Assembly (NCBI RefSeq): GCF_019578655.1
Contig: NC_063260.1
Location: 24,266,888-24,330,887 of the forward strand
DNA: 64,000 bases
From: Ricinus communis
Taxonomy: Eukaryota > Streptophyta > Magnoliopsida > Malpighiales > Euphorbiaceae
Reading direction: 5' to 3'
In this document: positions 32,431-45,303 of the stretch, in pieces
Position numbering within the stretch: the stretch's first letter is position 1
Layout: every line of letters begins with the position of its first letter
Translations under genes and position numbers: made by a program
The notes under the pieces: model-generated
The model's input: the letters and a program-made list of their open reading frames with translations, nothing else
Databases searched by the model: none
What the model was told of the DNA's origin: nothing

Positions 32431-35400
32431 TGAAAAAAAGAAAAAAAATTTGGTGTGTGATAGTTTGCAGAGTTTATCGATATCTAGGGATACAAGAGTT
32501 ATTCTTGTAGCTAAATATATTGTTAAACAGGACAAAGATACTTTCTTTTCTTTGAATCACGAAATTTCTTGCGATTTTCTTGTGGAAACAGCTGTCAAAT
32601 TTTCGTGTTTTGTCTGCTAAAAGCAATTAAAGCAACACCATCAGTACTGTCAACAAAGCGTTTGATAAAATGCTTCAGTATCACTATCCCCATCACTATC
32701 AGAGTATTCTTTAATCATTTTATGTCCTTTTGTCAGAAAGAAAATACCTATCACCTTCTTTATAATAAAAGTCGTTATCAACTTTGGTGGCCGCAAAAGA
32801 CCTTCTAGATTCAACTCATACCAAAACTTTCATCATTATAATGTACCATTATTATAATGCAATAATGCTACCTAAGGTCCCCTTTATATCCACCGTAAGT
32901 AGCCATGGGCTGGCTTAAAAGAAGATTTTTGGGCCAATGAGTTGTGGTAATGGGCAAGCAAGTAACTACGATTCCAGCGGCCTTGACCTCTTCAAATTTC
33001 TCTAGCTCAAGCTGGCCGGCAAGCCTGATTTTGGGAACTATTATGCTCATCAGGCGGACAATTCACTTTATTTGGGCTTGATAAAGTAAGAAGGATCCAT
33101 TCCAGGGCACTGGTATAAATGTAACATTCTTTTACAAGTTGAGATTTGAGGGTTAAAATGTTGCAATTCAGGTCCACAACCTTTCGCCTCCGCTCATAAT
33201 TAACCCGTGAGTGCCTGTAATTCATAACAAAAGCATTATATGGAACTCTAATCCTTCATTTTTATAAAAATCTTAAATTTTATTATTAAGTAACGAGAAA
33301 CAGAGAGGTAATAATCTCCAATACATTAGAATATATATATATATATTATAGACAGCTCATGCACAAAAGTTTATCACATGAATAAATTCTTCTTAGGCTA
33401 GTCTCAAAAGTTTCATTGCCCACTTCCAGCAAGATAGTATGTCAACTCATTGATCTAATTATATATATATATATATACACTCCTCCACTTAACTGGTAAA
33501 ATCTCAAAGGAATAACATACTTTTTGAGTCACACTGATGTGTTTAGAACAACAAATGAAATTTATAGACATCTTATTTAATTACATATAGCAGCTAGCAT
33601 CTCTATTCTTTGTTAGATACTGTTAATAATTTACTTACATGCAAATACAGATGTAATCTATAAGTAATGTTAGCCAACAAGAAGATTGAGAGTCCCAATT
33701 CTTTAATAATCTACCCAGCTGAAACATTAAATAAATTCCCAATACATTAGCATTTCTTAGAAAATTCAGCAGGTATATATATATATTATCTGTAGCCGAG
33801 AATCATATAGGTTATATATATATAATTCTACATCAGTACTTTATCAATATTGTTATTATTGTATACAAATGAATTTATCCCTTTAGATAACTCTACTCCT
33901 CAAACATTGGAGGAATTGATGTCTAAAATAATATAACATATGTGACACTCTAAATTGTTATTCTTGCTTCATGCACAAACAACAAAGAATATAAATATGC
34001 ATGCATTATCCAGTAGTCTAACAAATCTAATTAGAATACTACTTTTTGTTTGGCATATCATTAACTCTACTCTCTTTTTTTTTTTCAGTTTTATCTTTAT
34101 TTCTTATTTGTATCAATTTTGCCATCAACTTTTTGAATTGTATCAATTTTATCCCAATCCAGAAATAGTATGTGTCCGAGCTGAGGTGGCATGCTTAGCT
34201 GTTAAAATCCTGTCCTGCAGGGACAACTTACTTCACTTCATGAGATTTGTGCCTTCGTATTAATTCTTCTTTTAATCTTTTTTTTTTTGTTATATTGTGG
34301 TTATGGTGAAATGATAGTGGAAATCATCCTTTCAACTGCACTTTCATTTCTTCAATAATTTATCTGCAATTCATGGTTTTGTTTTCATTCTTTTACCGAA
34401 TGTGTGCATCTTTCTTTCCATTTTGATGGGTATATTAGTTTGTAATTTTGCTACTTCCCCCATTAAAGTGGGTGCTTATGGACAATTAGTCACGTTCAAT
34501 GTTTAAGTTGATTACTTCATCTGCTGAGACTATTGCTAATTGCGTAGAGCATCTTTTAAGAGAATTTTTGTGATTTGATTATCCTTTTTGGTCTTCATTG
34601 ATCCTTTCATGATTATGATGATCTACTTCCCTTCAAAATATTGCTATGCTATGTATTATCTGGAGCTTCCTCATTTGATATTGCAAAATCAGAAAATTCT
34701 ATAAATGAATGCAGACATGTCATATGTTGGAGAAAAGGGCTGGGAATCATTTGCAAAAAAAATGTCGTCGTTTTTTTGTCTTGGGAAAGATTTGTATGAG
34801 TAATACATCCACTAGGAGAGAGAAATTGCCACTCTGGCAAGCCATGTTAGCTTGAGCATACGCCTAGAAGCTAGTGGATACAATTGAAACAAAACTTAAA
34901 GTTGATAGGCTGAATTGATAAGAAAGAAAAAGAAAAAGATATAATTAGAAAACTGGACAAAGTTGGAGATAGATGAAATGTTTAAACCCTTTTTGGTTTC
35001 TCCTGTTGATTGCTATCTAGTTAAAGTATTGAGTTTATTTTCTGTTGTTGATTGTTATCATGATCTTGTGGGTTTGTGTATTGGTTAATATATACAGTCT
35101 TAAACTTAAAATAAAAGCACTCTAGCTTTGTGAGTAGGGTTCAATTAAACAAATAACAATAGATTTTTATATATATAATAGTCAAAATAAATAAATTTAT
35201 TTATGTATTATCTCAAAGTTATCAGTTTTGTCTCAATATCTTGTCTTGCCGTACAATGAGGCATACATCTCTAATTTAGTTTCTATCTGGGTACAAATTA
35301 AATTAAATTAAATTGGACAAGTACCATAAACAAAACCATACTTTACTACAATTGAAGTCTTTTAACAAATTAATTTATTTGTTTGGTTAATTATTTAATC

Positions 35401-38400
35401 GTTAATAATGTCAATTATAAACAAGCTCAATTTCCAAGTTGCTTGTATAAAAATCATGTAACACAAATAATCTCCTTGCTGATAACTGCATCAAATGTTG
35501 TCTACATGGAGCTGCTTTATTAGTACACACTTTCTATAGACAATTGGCCCTTCTAGTCGATCACTTTGGAACTGAATTCTATGTTTTTTTTTTCTTTAAT
35601 GTTGCAAGTAAAGTCTCACTTTTGGGAAACAATCTTGTTTAGCCATTTATCTATATGTTGGGATATACATATAACTAATTAAGTTTTTTATTCTGTGCAT
35701 GCACTTCCTTGATTGAAAAATATGTGTTATATATATTGAGCATATGTATAAATATATAAAGAAATGAATTACGTAATAGAGCATAATTCTTCCTTCCCCT
35801 TAATTCCTTCCACTTCTTCTGCCAAAATTCTGATTTGAAACTTTTCTTCTTCTTTTTTGTTTTTTTCTTTTCTGAAAGAGATTTCAGGTCTGTATTTAAG
35901 ATATACTCTTAGAGATTGTGCTGAATAAATACTGAGAGAAAGAAAGAGAGAGAACGCCCAAGAAAACAACAACTACAATATGGTAAATGGTAATAATGCT
36001 AAAGAAAACAGGAAAACAAAGAAATCAAATTGCAGTTTACTGTATATACTGTGTGGTGGGTTCTTGCAAGAGCAGCTGATATTTGACTTGTTAGCTTCTG
36101 ACCCAGTAAGGAAAAATTATGAGCATAGGCACTTTATTGTCGAATGGTCAATTAGTTAACAATCACTTTTTATTGTGGACATTGCATTGGCTTGATCATG
36201 TCCATTACTTGTCTCTCAAATTAGGCATATGGAATTCCTCATGTTTATCTCATTCCTATCAATCGTTTGAAGCCTCGTTGAAGGGTCATATAATGGCAGC
36301 CTTGACTTCAAAGTTTTTCCATGAGCTTGAAAATAATCTTTCACCCCATTAAGACTACTAACTAATGAATGACTTTTCCTGGTACAGTCATGAAGAAGAT
36401 AAGTTTACTTATCAATTGCCAAGTGGTTGTGGAATTTGGAATTATTCTATTGATATGATTAAACTTTTCAATAAATTCGATAACGAAGTCAAATTCTTTG
36501 TGATCAGTAACCAAGAAAAAATAAGTGTGAACAGAAAAGGTTTGCACAATGTCAAGTGTCAAACTAGCTAGGGTTAATAGTAGATCAAGAAGATGAACTA
36601 ATTAATAACCAATAAGATTCCACAAAGATGGCCATTGATCACGTGGAGTACCTAATTTGTCGTTTGCTTAGTCTCTAATACAAGGTCCTAATTTAATCTT
36701 TAGCAAATATAATTAATTAAACTGCATGTGAAAGGTTAATGGTCCATTCCTGGAGATTAAGAACGCAGGCTTTGAACTTGAAAGAGAGGACTTTTTATGA
36801 GAAAGCAGAAACGTGCAGCACCTATTATAGATTCGAGGCAAATTGGTGCCTTTCACATGGGGTTTGATTTGTTTAAGGCAAAATGGACTTGGTTTAAGAT
36901 ATGATTGTTTAATAAGAAGATGGGGATGGATTTTATTTGTTTAATGAAACGGAGTTTGATTAAGGTTAGATATAGTATTAATTTATATATGTATTAAGAA
37001 CCACTAGCTAGAATTAAAGGTGTGTTAGTTTCTAAGCATTAATTCATCTCTTTCATCATCATTTTCCACAACTTCTTTCTCAAGGTAAGAGCCTGCCTTT
37101 CTTGAAGACCCCACCTAACCTTGTCTATGAAGCTCTTACATAAATTGTATACGCACTACATTTTGTCATTTTGTGTTGAGACTTGTTTTGGTTAGTTGTA
37201 TAGCTAGCCACAATTGCAGTTGACTATACTACACATAACATGGAATTTCATGTGCTAAGGCAGGAGCTTCCTCATGCTCATATGATTTGTATAGAAAAAC
37301 AAAACTAAATATGATCCATTATTAACCAAATTTGTGATAGAAAAATATTGATTTCATAGACAATTGATGTTGTAAAAGACTGCTAAATATTAATATACAA
37401 TTGTGTGAATGATTATAAAGTGCTAAAGGCCCTTCATATATACATGTAGGTAGATACAATATTTCTTTAATTGTTGTAGTTGCAATGATTTATCAGGCTT
37501 AACTGTAAATAATTCTTTTTTTTTCTTCATTAATCCCTTTCAATAATTGGCAAGTAGTCAAATCCTCAATTGAGAAGTATAAAATGTTTGGAATGATTGT
37601 AAGGCATGAAAGAAAACTGAGCTTCTAATTTTATTGACAAAAGGCACAAACTCAACATAAAGTTATAAACCATATCTATTCTTGTGAACTTGAAAGTCTT
37701 CGAAGTTGGGTATCCAATATTAATGTTTATTATCACTAATTATATCAATTGAGTAATAATTTGAAAGATTCTATGTTTAAGTTTCTAATTGATCATGAAA
37801 GAGCACTCACCTAACTTAATATTAAATATTATTGAATTTTCATGCAAGTGATATTTAGAATCAGGAAATTATAAGTTCAGATTTAGTTGAAAAATTATGT
37901 AATTATAAGTTCAAAATCAATGGAGGACCAACTAATAAAAATAATCAAAGATAGCTCTATAGTGGAAAAATGTGTTGTTAAAGTGACTTTAGGCTTTGTT
38001 TTGATTCCTTAACTCGAGAGGATAGACCTTTTAAGTGGAACAAATAGGTTAAAAAATAATCAAAAATTGCCCTCTTTTATTTTTGGAAAGTTATCAGTTC
38101 GAATGTGGAAGGAAATGGATGCATCACAGAATGCTTATTGTTAAAATAATTACATATGAATTTATGCTCAAATTAACAAGATTATCCAAAGTGTAAATAT
38201 CCTAACAAAGGAAAACAAAAACATAAATAATTAAAGAGAAAATAAAACAATTCTTATGGAATAGCATATAAAAGAAAACCAAATTATAAAACAAGGAAAG
38301 CAGCTATCTTTTGGCTGGTAATTTGTTTGCTTATGTTATTCATTTGAAGATATAATTGACTGTAGACCCACTTACGTCCACTAAATAAAGAGACATGAAG

Positions 38401-40450
38401 AGAAAATAAACATTAAAAATTGTAGATATCCGGTAAGTGTTCCGTTGACCGGCCGTTAACATGGTTGTGTTGTTGTAGGGTTCAATTATATAAAAGATTT
38501 TGTTTTTGCATCTGTTTGTTTTCCGAGAAAAAACAAAAGGCCGGCCAGATCTTAGCTAGAAAAGACAAAACTTGTGACATCTCTAATGTTGAATGCACGA
38601 TTAGTTTCTTTTCAGAAGGGCCCAATGTACTTCCTTCTTACTTCCATAATTGAGAACCTAATGATTTTAATTCTTTCAATTTTCTAATTCGGTTTCCATT
38701 AAGTAAACGGTTTACAGGTCACTGATTAATTAGAAAGACTCAATATTGGCATTTGTATTTCTAGCTAATACTTAGATGTTTGATGAACAACTAATTTGGT
38801 TAAAAAAAAATTAACAGATTTATTATAATAGCCATACACTTAGTATCATCGACAGTTAAAATTTAAATTCGAGATCTCTCATTTTTTAATATAATAATTT
38901 ATTTTTTATTTTATAAAAAAGAAAATCTAATATACTAATATTCTAACCAGCAAAACATATTTGGTATTATAAAAGTATCAAATCCAAAAGCAAAACAAAA
39001 AAAAAATCACTTTATGAAAAGCATGCAATATTCAACTGATTTTCTTATGATCGCCTTTCTCTTTTCTTATATAAAGAGAAACTCGAATAATCTTATTACT
39101 GTTCCGTTAGCTTCTACCGAAAATTAAACTTCACAAAAAGTCTATTAAATAATGATAAAAAATATAACTAATAAATCTTATGATATATAATATATTGAGA
39201 ATGTGAAGGAAATTTTAATTAAAAAAAAACAGAGAAAAAACATTTTTAATCATGTGGAGATATTTAAAAAGGATAGATATTTATATATTTGCGTGCTTTT
39301 ATCTCCAGCCTTTTAAAGTGAGATAATTGAATCATATTACATACTAACATTTTGTATCATCATATATGACCCACATGTCCACCCAATCAAATGTGTATAT
39401 ATATATATCAAATATATTAGTTAGCACCTCATTATCAATGCCGTAATTAAATTAATTTATTTTTGTTTTTAAAGTCAAATGTTTTATGGAATTGACTAGT
39501 TCTATATATTTATATATCTCAATCATCTTATTATGATCCGTGAAATTAAGGAAACGAAGTCAACATCACAAGTTTAAGAAAACCAGAAAAACTGCAATGT
39601 CGAAAGTTAATCGTTTAGCTTATGTCTAATCTAACGTAAGATTGATAGTTTGTAATAGGGTTTATCACTATTTTGATTAGAAACATTGCTATCAAACAAA
39701 AATTGGGTCCAACTTTGATGGTTTTCAGCCAGGGATTTTGTTTTGATGATTAGTTTGTTCCACCTTCCAAATTGAGAACTGTTTCTGTTTAATTATTATT
39801 CAAATCCTCACAGTTTTATTTTGTCTTATTATTTTTATTTCAATATTTGTGCTGCTATATTATCTCATATCATATCTAACATTTTAAAATTAAATATTTT
39901 TTTTGCCTAGTTTTGATGGATATTTCGGGTCAATATATGATTAACACATATTTATAGTTTTAAATGACGATATATGTGTGAACCATCAAATACTAAAACA
40001 TAAAATATTAATTATAATTATATTGTTAAATTATAGTTATATACTAGCCCTAGATAATACGATAAAAGAATAAAATATGAGAATAAATAGCAATCTTAAT
40101 ATCTTTTAATACCTTCTTTTATACTAATTAAGCTGAAAAAGAAAAAGAGAAGAGAAAGAAATTATGGTTTTATTGATATCATTCTATAAGACTAAATTAA
40201 GTTCAATATATTTTATTAAATCGTATGAGCTACTTAAATATTTTAAATATATGAATAATTTTATTTTTAAACATTTTATATTGAACATTAAATTTGTAAT
40301 TTATATTTTAAATTTTATTTTTCTTCGAGTTTAAGCGTAGTATTGTGAATTGTATGATATTTTATTATTTATTTTTGATCTATATCAAATTATTATTGAG
40401 TAAATCAAATATTCAAAATTGAACTTTCATTTGAAGATGACTTCAGAAAT
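32431..40450. other. long AT-rich intergenic region
   Basis: About 8 kb with no frame I can assign. It contains many short (TA)n runs (for example near 33331-33350, 33460-33478 and 33776-33786) and T-rich patches such as 34072-34086. The small open frames at 33.0, 34.0, 36.1 and 38.5 kb show no family features. The first few hundred bases hold the TNL-2 promoter. Confidence 0.6.
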
Positions 40451-40456
40451 GAAGGA

Positions 40457-41030
40457 CTAATTCAAGGTGAAATGAATAGAAAGAAGAGTATGAAGATGGA
40501 ACAGAGGTTGAGGCATTTGAAGACAAGGACAGAGCGATAATAGTATAAGGAAGAAGGGGCGGAAGAGAACAAAACAAGTTTTAGGGGGGGGCCACCATGT
40601 CCATGCATAATAGTAGTGAAAATAATAATAAGGTAGATGAAGCCGACAAAGAGCATCTTTTGAAAGAAAACAAAACCCAAAAAAAAAAAAAAGGGGGTGT
40701 GTGGGTTTGCGTAGAGCGATGGCGAGAAGGGGGAGTAAATTTGCGTTTCTTTCAGTCGAAAGCAGCAACTTCTCCGGCGCTCGTGCAGCGTGTCAGCGCT
40801 ACCCACGCGTCTCTTTTCCTTCCTTTCTGGCCTATTATCGCACACTCTGGATTATGCGGTCAAACCATCTCTTCCCTCCCCCTACTGCTTGACTTACTTA
40901 CACCCTGTACTCCTCCTGTCTCTTCCCATTTATATTCCTCGAGGGTTTTCTTTGCCCTTTTAAGATACAGCCTACATGGTTTCATCAATTTTTATGCTTA
41001 TTGGATGCACAGGTCGGATTATTGGTGAAT
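40457..41030. other. isolated GC-richer island, unassigned
   Basis: A stretch of about 400-500 bases with clearly higher GC than its surroundings and overlapping open frames on both strands. On the minus strand a TATAAAT box lies at about 40929-40936, with GC-rich leader-like sequence downstream. On the plus strand an ATG in a strong context lies at 40597, leading into low-complexity sequence with a run of A. No protein family is recognisable. It could be a promoter or first exon, a non-coding RNA, or a transposon fragment. Confidence 0.35.
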
Positions 41031-43600
41031 CTCACATGCTCTAATTGTTTATATTTATAATGTTACTAAATCTTATTATATATATCATACCTATAATAAT
41101 TAAGTACCATAAATTTCTGATTCATTCAATTACATATTACTCATTTAGTAGTTTAGTAAAATAGCTATTTTGGAGCTATGTATTATACTTCAAGAGATTA
41201 TAAGGTGAAACTTCACCGGGTGACTTCACTTACTCATTGTAAAACAAAGTTCAAATCCCAAAGTTATAAAGTGTCTGTTCTCGCAAAACCGGGATAATCT
41301 TTTGAATTAATCATCGTAACAGTAATATCTATAATATGGATAGGGACCAACAAGATAGTTCGTATGGCAATACTAATGGCAAATATAATAGTTTATATGG
41401 TTAAATTTATAGAGTTATGTATCAATAATTTTAATTTAATGGTAGGTGTATATTTAAAATTAAGTAAAATTTTCTTGTAGGTAATGTTATAATTAGTTTG
41501 AGAACAACAAAGTTATCCCATTGTTCACGAATTAAGAGAAAAATATATTTTTAGTAATAGTATAATATAAATGGGATTTTGAACTCCTCAAGTTGAGCAA
41601 TTTCCATAATAAACTATTTTTTTAATGACCCAAATGTTAGGATTTTTTTTCACGGGACTAACTAACCATTTGGATACCAAAATTAATCATTGGACGTCGA
41701 CCTTCTAAATCCTTATTACGATCATTAGCCCATTACTCATCAATTTATACAGTTTACTTATTTAAACATTTAATCAGTTATTTGGGAAAATCCGGTTATA
41801 AGATCAATATGCACAAAATCGAATCACCAAAATAATATGCACAAAATTACTCCTCAAATGGAACATCCAACTTTCAAATATATGTAGTCAGAATTTGAGA
41901 ATCTATATAAAACTAGTATATTATTTAAGTTTTTCATTGCAATGAATATATAGAATAATATAATAAAATGTCCCCCTTTGAAATTTTTCATACATGCCTT
42001 GTTTTGAATTATTGATCCTTAAAAACATGGGTACTTTCTAATTTTAGTCATAAAATGTAATTTTTTTTGCTTCAACCATTCCACTTTAGTTATGTATTAA
42101 TTTAGTCATCATCGTAGAAGAAAAATGCCATGCTCTAAAAATAGTCGAGAAAAAAATAAGAGGAAGAAATCTGACACTCAAAAACCCTAGCTATCTCTTT
42201 TTTCTTTTTTTTTTTTATTAAATTCTCATTTTTTGATCCACTGTCAATTATTTTTTAAATCAACAATGTTCTCTTTTTTTTTTTTTTTATACTAACTAAT
42301 TTTAAGTAGTTTTTTTTTTTTTTGAGAAATTCTATAATCCTCCACTATAAGAGTGTTGAGTTCTACTTTTATAAAAGTTTTGATATGGTTGTTCAATTTT
42401 ATTTTCTATGAAAGTGGTCAAGAAAATGAAGAGTTTCAATTGTCATTCGAATAATCAAGCTCATTAAAAGGCACTTATGAAGTCAATATCGCTTCGTACG
42501 ACCGACTTGAGTGTATTTCTTATAGAATTGCAATATACTGTTTTCTCAACACGATAATTGATTGTTAAAAATATACTTCTTTACATATATTTTTTGATAT
42601 TTAATATTTATCTTTTATACCAAGATGTATTTATTAGTCTCGTTAATGTAATATCTATATTTTTAAAATAAAAATAAAAATGTGATATATGATTTTTATA
42701 TTGGCAAAACAATTAAATTTTATAATCAAATAAAAATTAATAACTAAAATAAAATAAATTAAAATTTCATGATAACAATGAAATAAAATTTAAAATTTAA
42801 TAAATATTTGTATGGTTATCTCTAATTTTGGCAATTGAATTGGATGACCACACGTAATTCATGCTTTATTGTTCTTCGAAATGGCATGGTAAGTAAAGAT
42901 AGGTTGAGAGTGTGGTGGGAATAAATGGAAATAAATTACCGTCGGCTCATAAATAGTGCCATGAAAAGTACTGTGAAGAAGATCCATACAGGATACACCC
43001 GGAAGGGCAGGGGGTTGAAACACGTGTCACGCTTATGAATCAATTTGACCGTAACGTTAAAACTTTGGAGAAGGATTTTGCATCACTAGTAGTAGGAATG
43101 CATGTGGGCATCGATAATTCAAACTCCCATTTTCTTTCTTTCTTTGCCGTGTTCATGATCTTTGGTTTTTTGCTCAGACTGCCATGAAAATTACTGAGTA
43201 GCTGAATTTTGTATGGAAGCTTTAACCTTTTCTTTGTTTTATAACTTTATTTATATGGCTTCTTGGGCAGTTGTTTAATTTAGTGCAAGAACACAATGGT
43301 TGAATCTTGAGAGATCACAGTGACCTAATAATATTAACAACAGCAACCGTAGATTTATATAGCTTCAACCAGCTACGTACTTGGGATTTTCATTTCTTTC
43401 CTATAAATAACAAAGGTGAATGAATGATTATTATGCATATGCTATGTATAAATGGAGTTAAAAACAAGTGTAGAATTCATGATGAACATCGATCAAATCG
43501 CAAGAAAAGGTAAATTAGCGATGAGAAGGAGAAGAAAGGCAGATGAAGAATAATAAAGAGAAGAAAGAAGATGAAGTTTGGGGATAAGGACTGAGAAAGA
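41031..43600. other. intergenic, distal upstream region of the AHL gene
   Basis: AT-rich, with three long T runs (42208-42220, 42276-42288 and 42311-42323). A G-box CACGTG lies at 43021-43026, about 1.4 kb upstream of the AHL start. No gene seen. Confidence 0.55.
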
Positions 43601-43648
43601 ACAAGCTGTAGAATTAAGAAATTAAAATATATAATAATTGAACGTTTC

Positions 43649-43657
43649 TATATAAAC
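43649..43657 (+). promoter_or_regulatory. candidate TATA box of the AHL gene
   Basis: TATATAAAC, 750 bases upstream of the AHL ATG. Directly after it are GA repeats at 43661-43672 and 43696-43713, typical of BPC/GAGA-factor sites. A second candidate, TATAAATA, is at 43402-43409. The long CT-rich stretch after 43770 fits a plant 5' leader. Confidence 0.5.
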
Positions 43658-43713
43658 AAGAGAGAGAGAGAGAACGTGGAGTGCTGGAGGGGACAAAGAG
43701 AGAAAGAGAGAGA

Positions 43714-43776
43714 ATGGTGGGGACCGATCCACCGCCCATACGCACGCAGTCTTACCAAAACCAAACCCATCTCTGA
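43714..43776 (+). other. upstream ORF 1 in the AHL leader (20 codons)
   Basis: ATG GTG start with a TGA stop; encodes a Pro/Gln-containing 20-residue peptide (MVGTDPPP at its start). It counts as an uORF only if transcription starts near the TATA box at 43649. Confidence 0.4.
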
Positions 43777-44009
43777 TCTCTTTTTTTTTTTTTTTTTCTT
43801 GGTCTCACCTCGTCTCATTTTATCTCAAATCTAACCCAAACCCAAAATTCACAAAGTACAATTACAATACCCTCTCTAGTCTGAGTCTCTACAAAAATTG
43901 ACAAGAAAAAGTTTGAAACTTTTCACAGACATCTCCTCTCTTCATCTCTCCTAAACTCTCACCAACACACAAACCCAGTACCTTTTACTTATTTGTACAC
44001 CAAATATTG

Positions 44010-44051
44010 ATGATGAAGATGATGAAATTCAGCTCAGAATTCGGTGGGTGA
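44010..44051 (+). other. upstream ORF 2 in the AHL leader (13 codons)
   Basis: Four ATGs in one frame within five codons (MMKMMKFSSEFGG) before TGA, 355 bases upstream of the main ATG. Clustered ATGs make initiation here likely if the region is transcribed. Confidence 0.45.
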
Positions 44052-44406
44052 CACCAAAAATCCACTCGTATTCCTTTCTTGGTGAGGGCTAGCTCATAAG
44101 CAAGTTCTACTTAGTTCATTACCAAAAAGAGAAGAAGCAAAAAGAAAGTAGCCGCCCCAACAGTATTATTATTCAACCTCTCCCTGTTATTTATTTCTCT
44201 TTCTTGCTTCCACTATTCCTTCTTTCTCTTTTTCTTTTTTCAGTCACCATAACAAACGTTAACACTTAGTGCTATACTACGTTTTTTTTCCTAGTCTTTT
44301 TAGCCATATTTTTAGGTCTTGTTTAAGTGAATAAAGAGAGAGATTTAATTTAGATACTTCAAAAGGAAAGTTTAGAGAGAGATAAATTTTTAGTCAAAAG
44401 AACAAC

Positions 44407-45303
44407 ATGGATCCAGTAACGGCTCATGGGCATTCTCTTCCACCTCCTTTCCACACAAGAGATTTCCAATTGCACCATCACCAACAGCAGCAGCAGCAAT
44501 TCTCTCACCACCACCAACAGCAGAACTCAGAAGATGAACAAAGTGGGAGTAGCAGCGGTGCTGGGCTTAACAAGTCCCAGAAGCGGGAGCGTGATGAGGG
44601 AAGTGAAGGCAAAGAACTGATCCCTTCTGGTGGTTCAGGAGAGATCACAAGAAGACCTAGAGGGAGACCAGCTGGATCCAAGAACAAGCCCAAACCACCT
44701 ATCATTATCACTCGTGATAGCGCCAACGCGCTACGCACTCATCTTATGGAAGTTGCTGACGGATGTGATATTGTTGAAAGTGTAGCTACATTTGCTAGAA
44801 GGAGACAAAGAGGTGTTTCTATCATGAGCGGAACTGGAACTGTAACTAATGTAACATTAAGACAACCTGCTTCACCAGGTGCAGTTGTTACTTTACATGG
44901 TAGATTTGAGATTTTATCTTTAGCTGGATCATTCTTGCCGCCACCAGCACCGCCTGCCGCGACTGGTTTGACTATATATTTAGCAGGTGGACAGGGGCAA
45001 GTTGTTGGTGGAAGTGTTGTTGGTACGCTAATTGCTTCAGGTCCTGTTGTTATCATGGCTGCTTCATTTAGTAACGCTGCATATGAAAGACTTCCTTTAG
45101 AAGAGGAGGACGCACAGTTACCTATGCAAGGAGGTGCAATTGGGTCGCCCGGAGCGGTTGGGCAGCAGCAGCAACATCAGCAGCAGCAGCAAGTTTTAGG
45201 AGAGGCAAATGCACAGCTTTTTCAAGGATTGCAGCCTAATCTTCTCAATTCTATTCAGTTACCAGCTGAGGCATATTGGGCTACTGGTCGCCCTCCTTAC
45301 TAA
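44407..45303 (+). CDS. AHL: AT-hook motif nuclear-localized protein, AHL clade A (AHL23/24-like)
   Basis: Nuclear DNA-binding regulator: AHL proteins bind AT-rich matrix-attachment DNA through the AT-hook and assemble with each other and with transcription factors through the PPC domain, repressing growth and affecting flowering. Single exon, 298 residues, as expected for clade A. The N-terminus is His/Gln-rich (23-39). The AT-hook core RGRP is at 85-88 followed by [10 protein letters not shown] (type I). The PPC/DUF296 domain spans about 103-228 with GRFEIL at 165-170, the hexapeptide needed for partner binding. A second Gln run lies after 242, and the end reads YWATGRPPY, the family C-terminus. 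The start ATG has A at -3 and G at +4. The MDPV start and [14 protein letters not shown] favour AHL23/24 among Arabidopsis members. Confidence 0.96.
   Translation: MDPVTAHGHSLPPPFHTRDFQLHHHQQQQQQFSHHHQQQNSEDEQSGSSSGAGLNKSQKRERDEGSEGKELIPSGGSGEITRRPRGRPAGSKNKPKPPIIITRDSANALRTHLMEVADGCDIVESVATFARRRQRGVSIMSGTGTVTNVTLRQPASPGAVVTLHGRFEILSLAGSFLPPPAPPAATGLTIYLAGGQGQVVGGSVVGTLIASGPVVIMAASFSNAAYERLPLEEEDAQLPMQGGAIGSPGAVGQQQQHQQQQQVLGEANAQLFQGLQPNLLNSIQLPAEAYWATGRPPY

Noticed and set aside
32868..33225. Minus-strand open frames near the TNL-2 start
   Set aside because: No family resemblance and no link in frame to TNL-2; the TIR exon start at 32430 is supported by the conserved N-terminus.
33300..33800. 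(TA)n runs as a possible array or origin
   Set aside because: Short simple repeats common throughout AT-rich plant intergenic DNA.
40457..40845. Open frames of 103-143 codons on both strands
   Set aside because: No conserved features; they overlap each other and contain homopolymer-encoded runs. Reported only as an unassigned island.
41200..41300. tRNA-like or SINE-like B box (GTTCAAATCC)
   Set aside because: No matching A box at the right distance, no cloverleaf and no flanking duplication.
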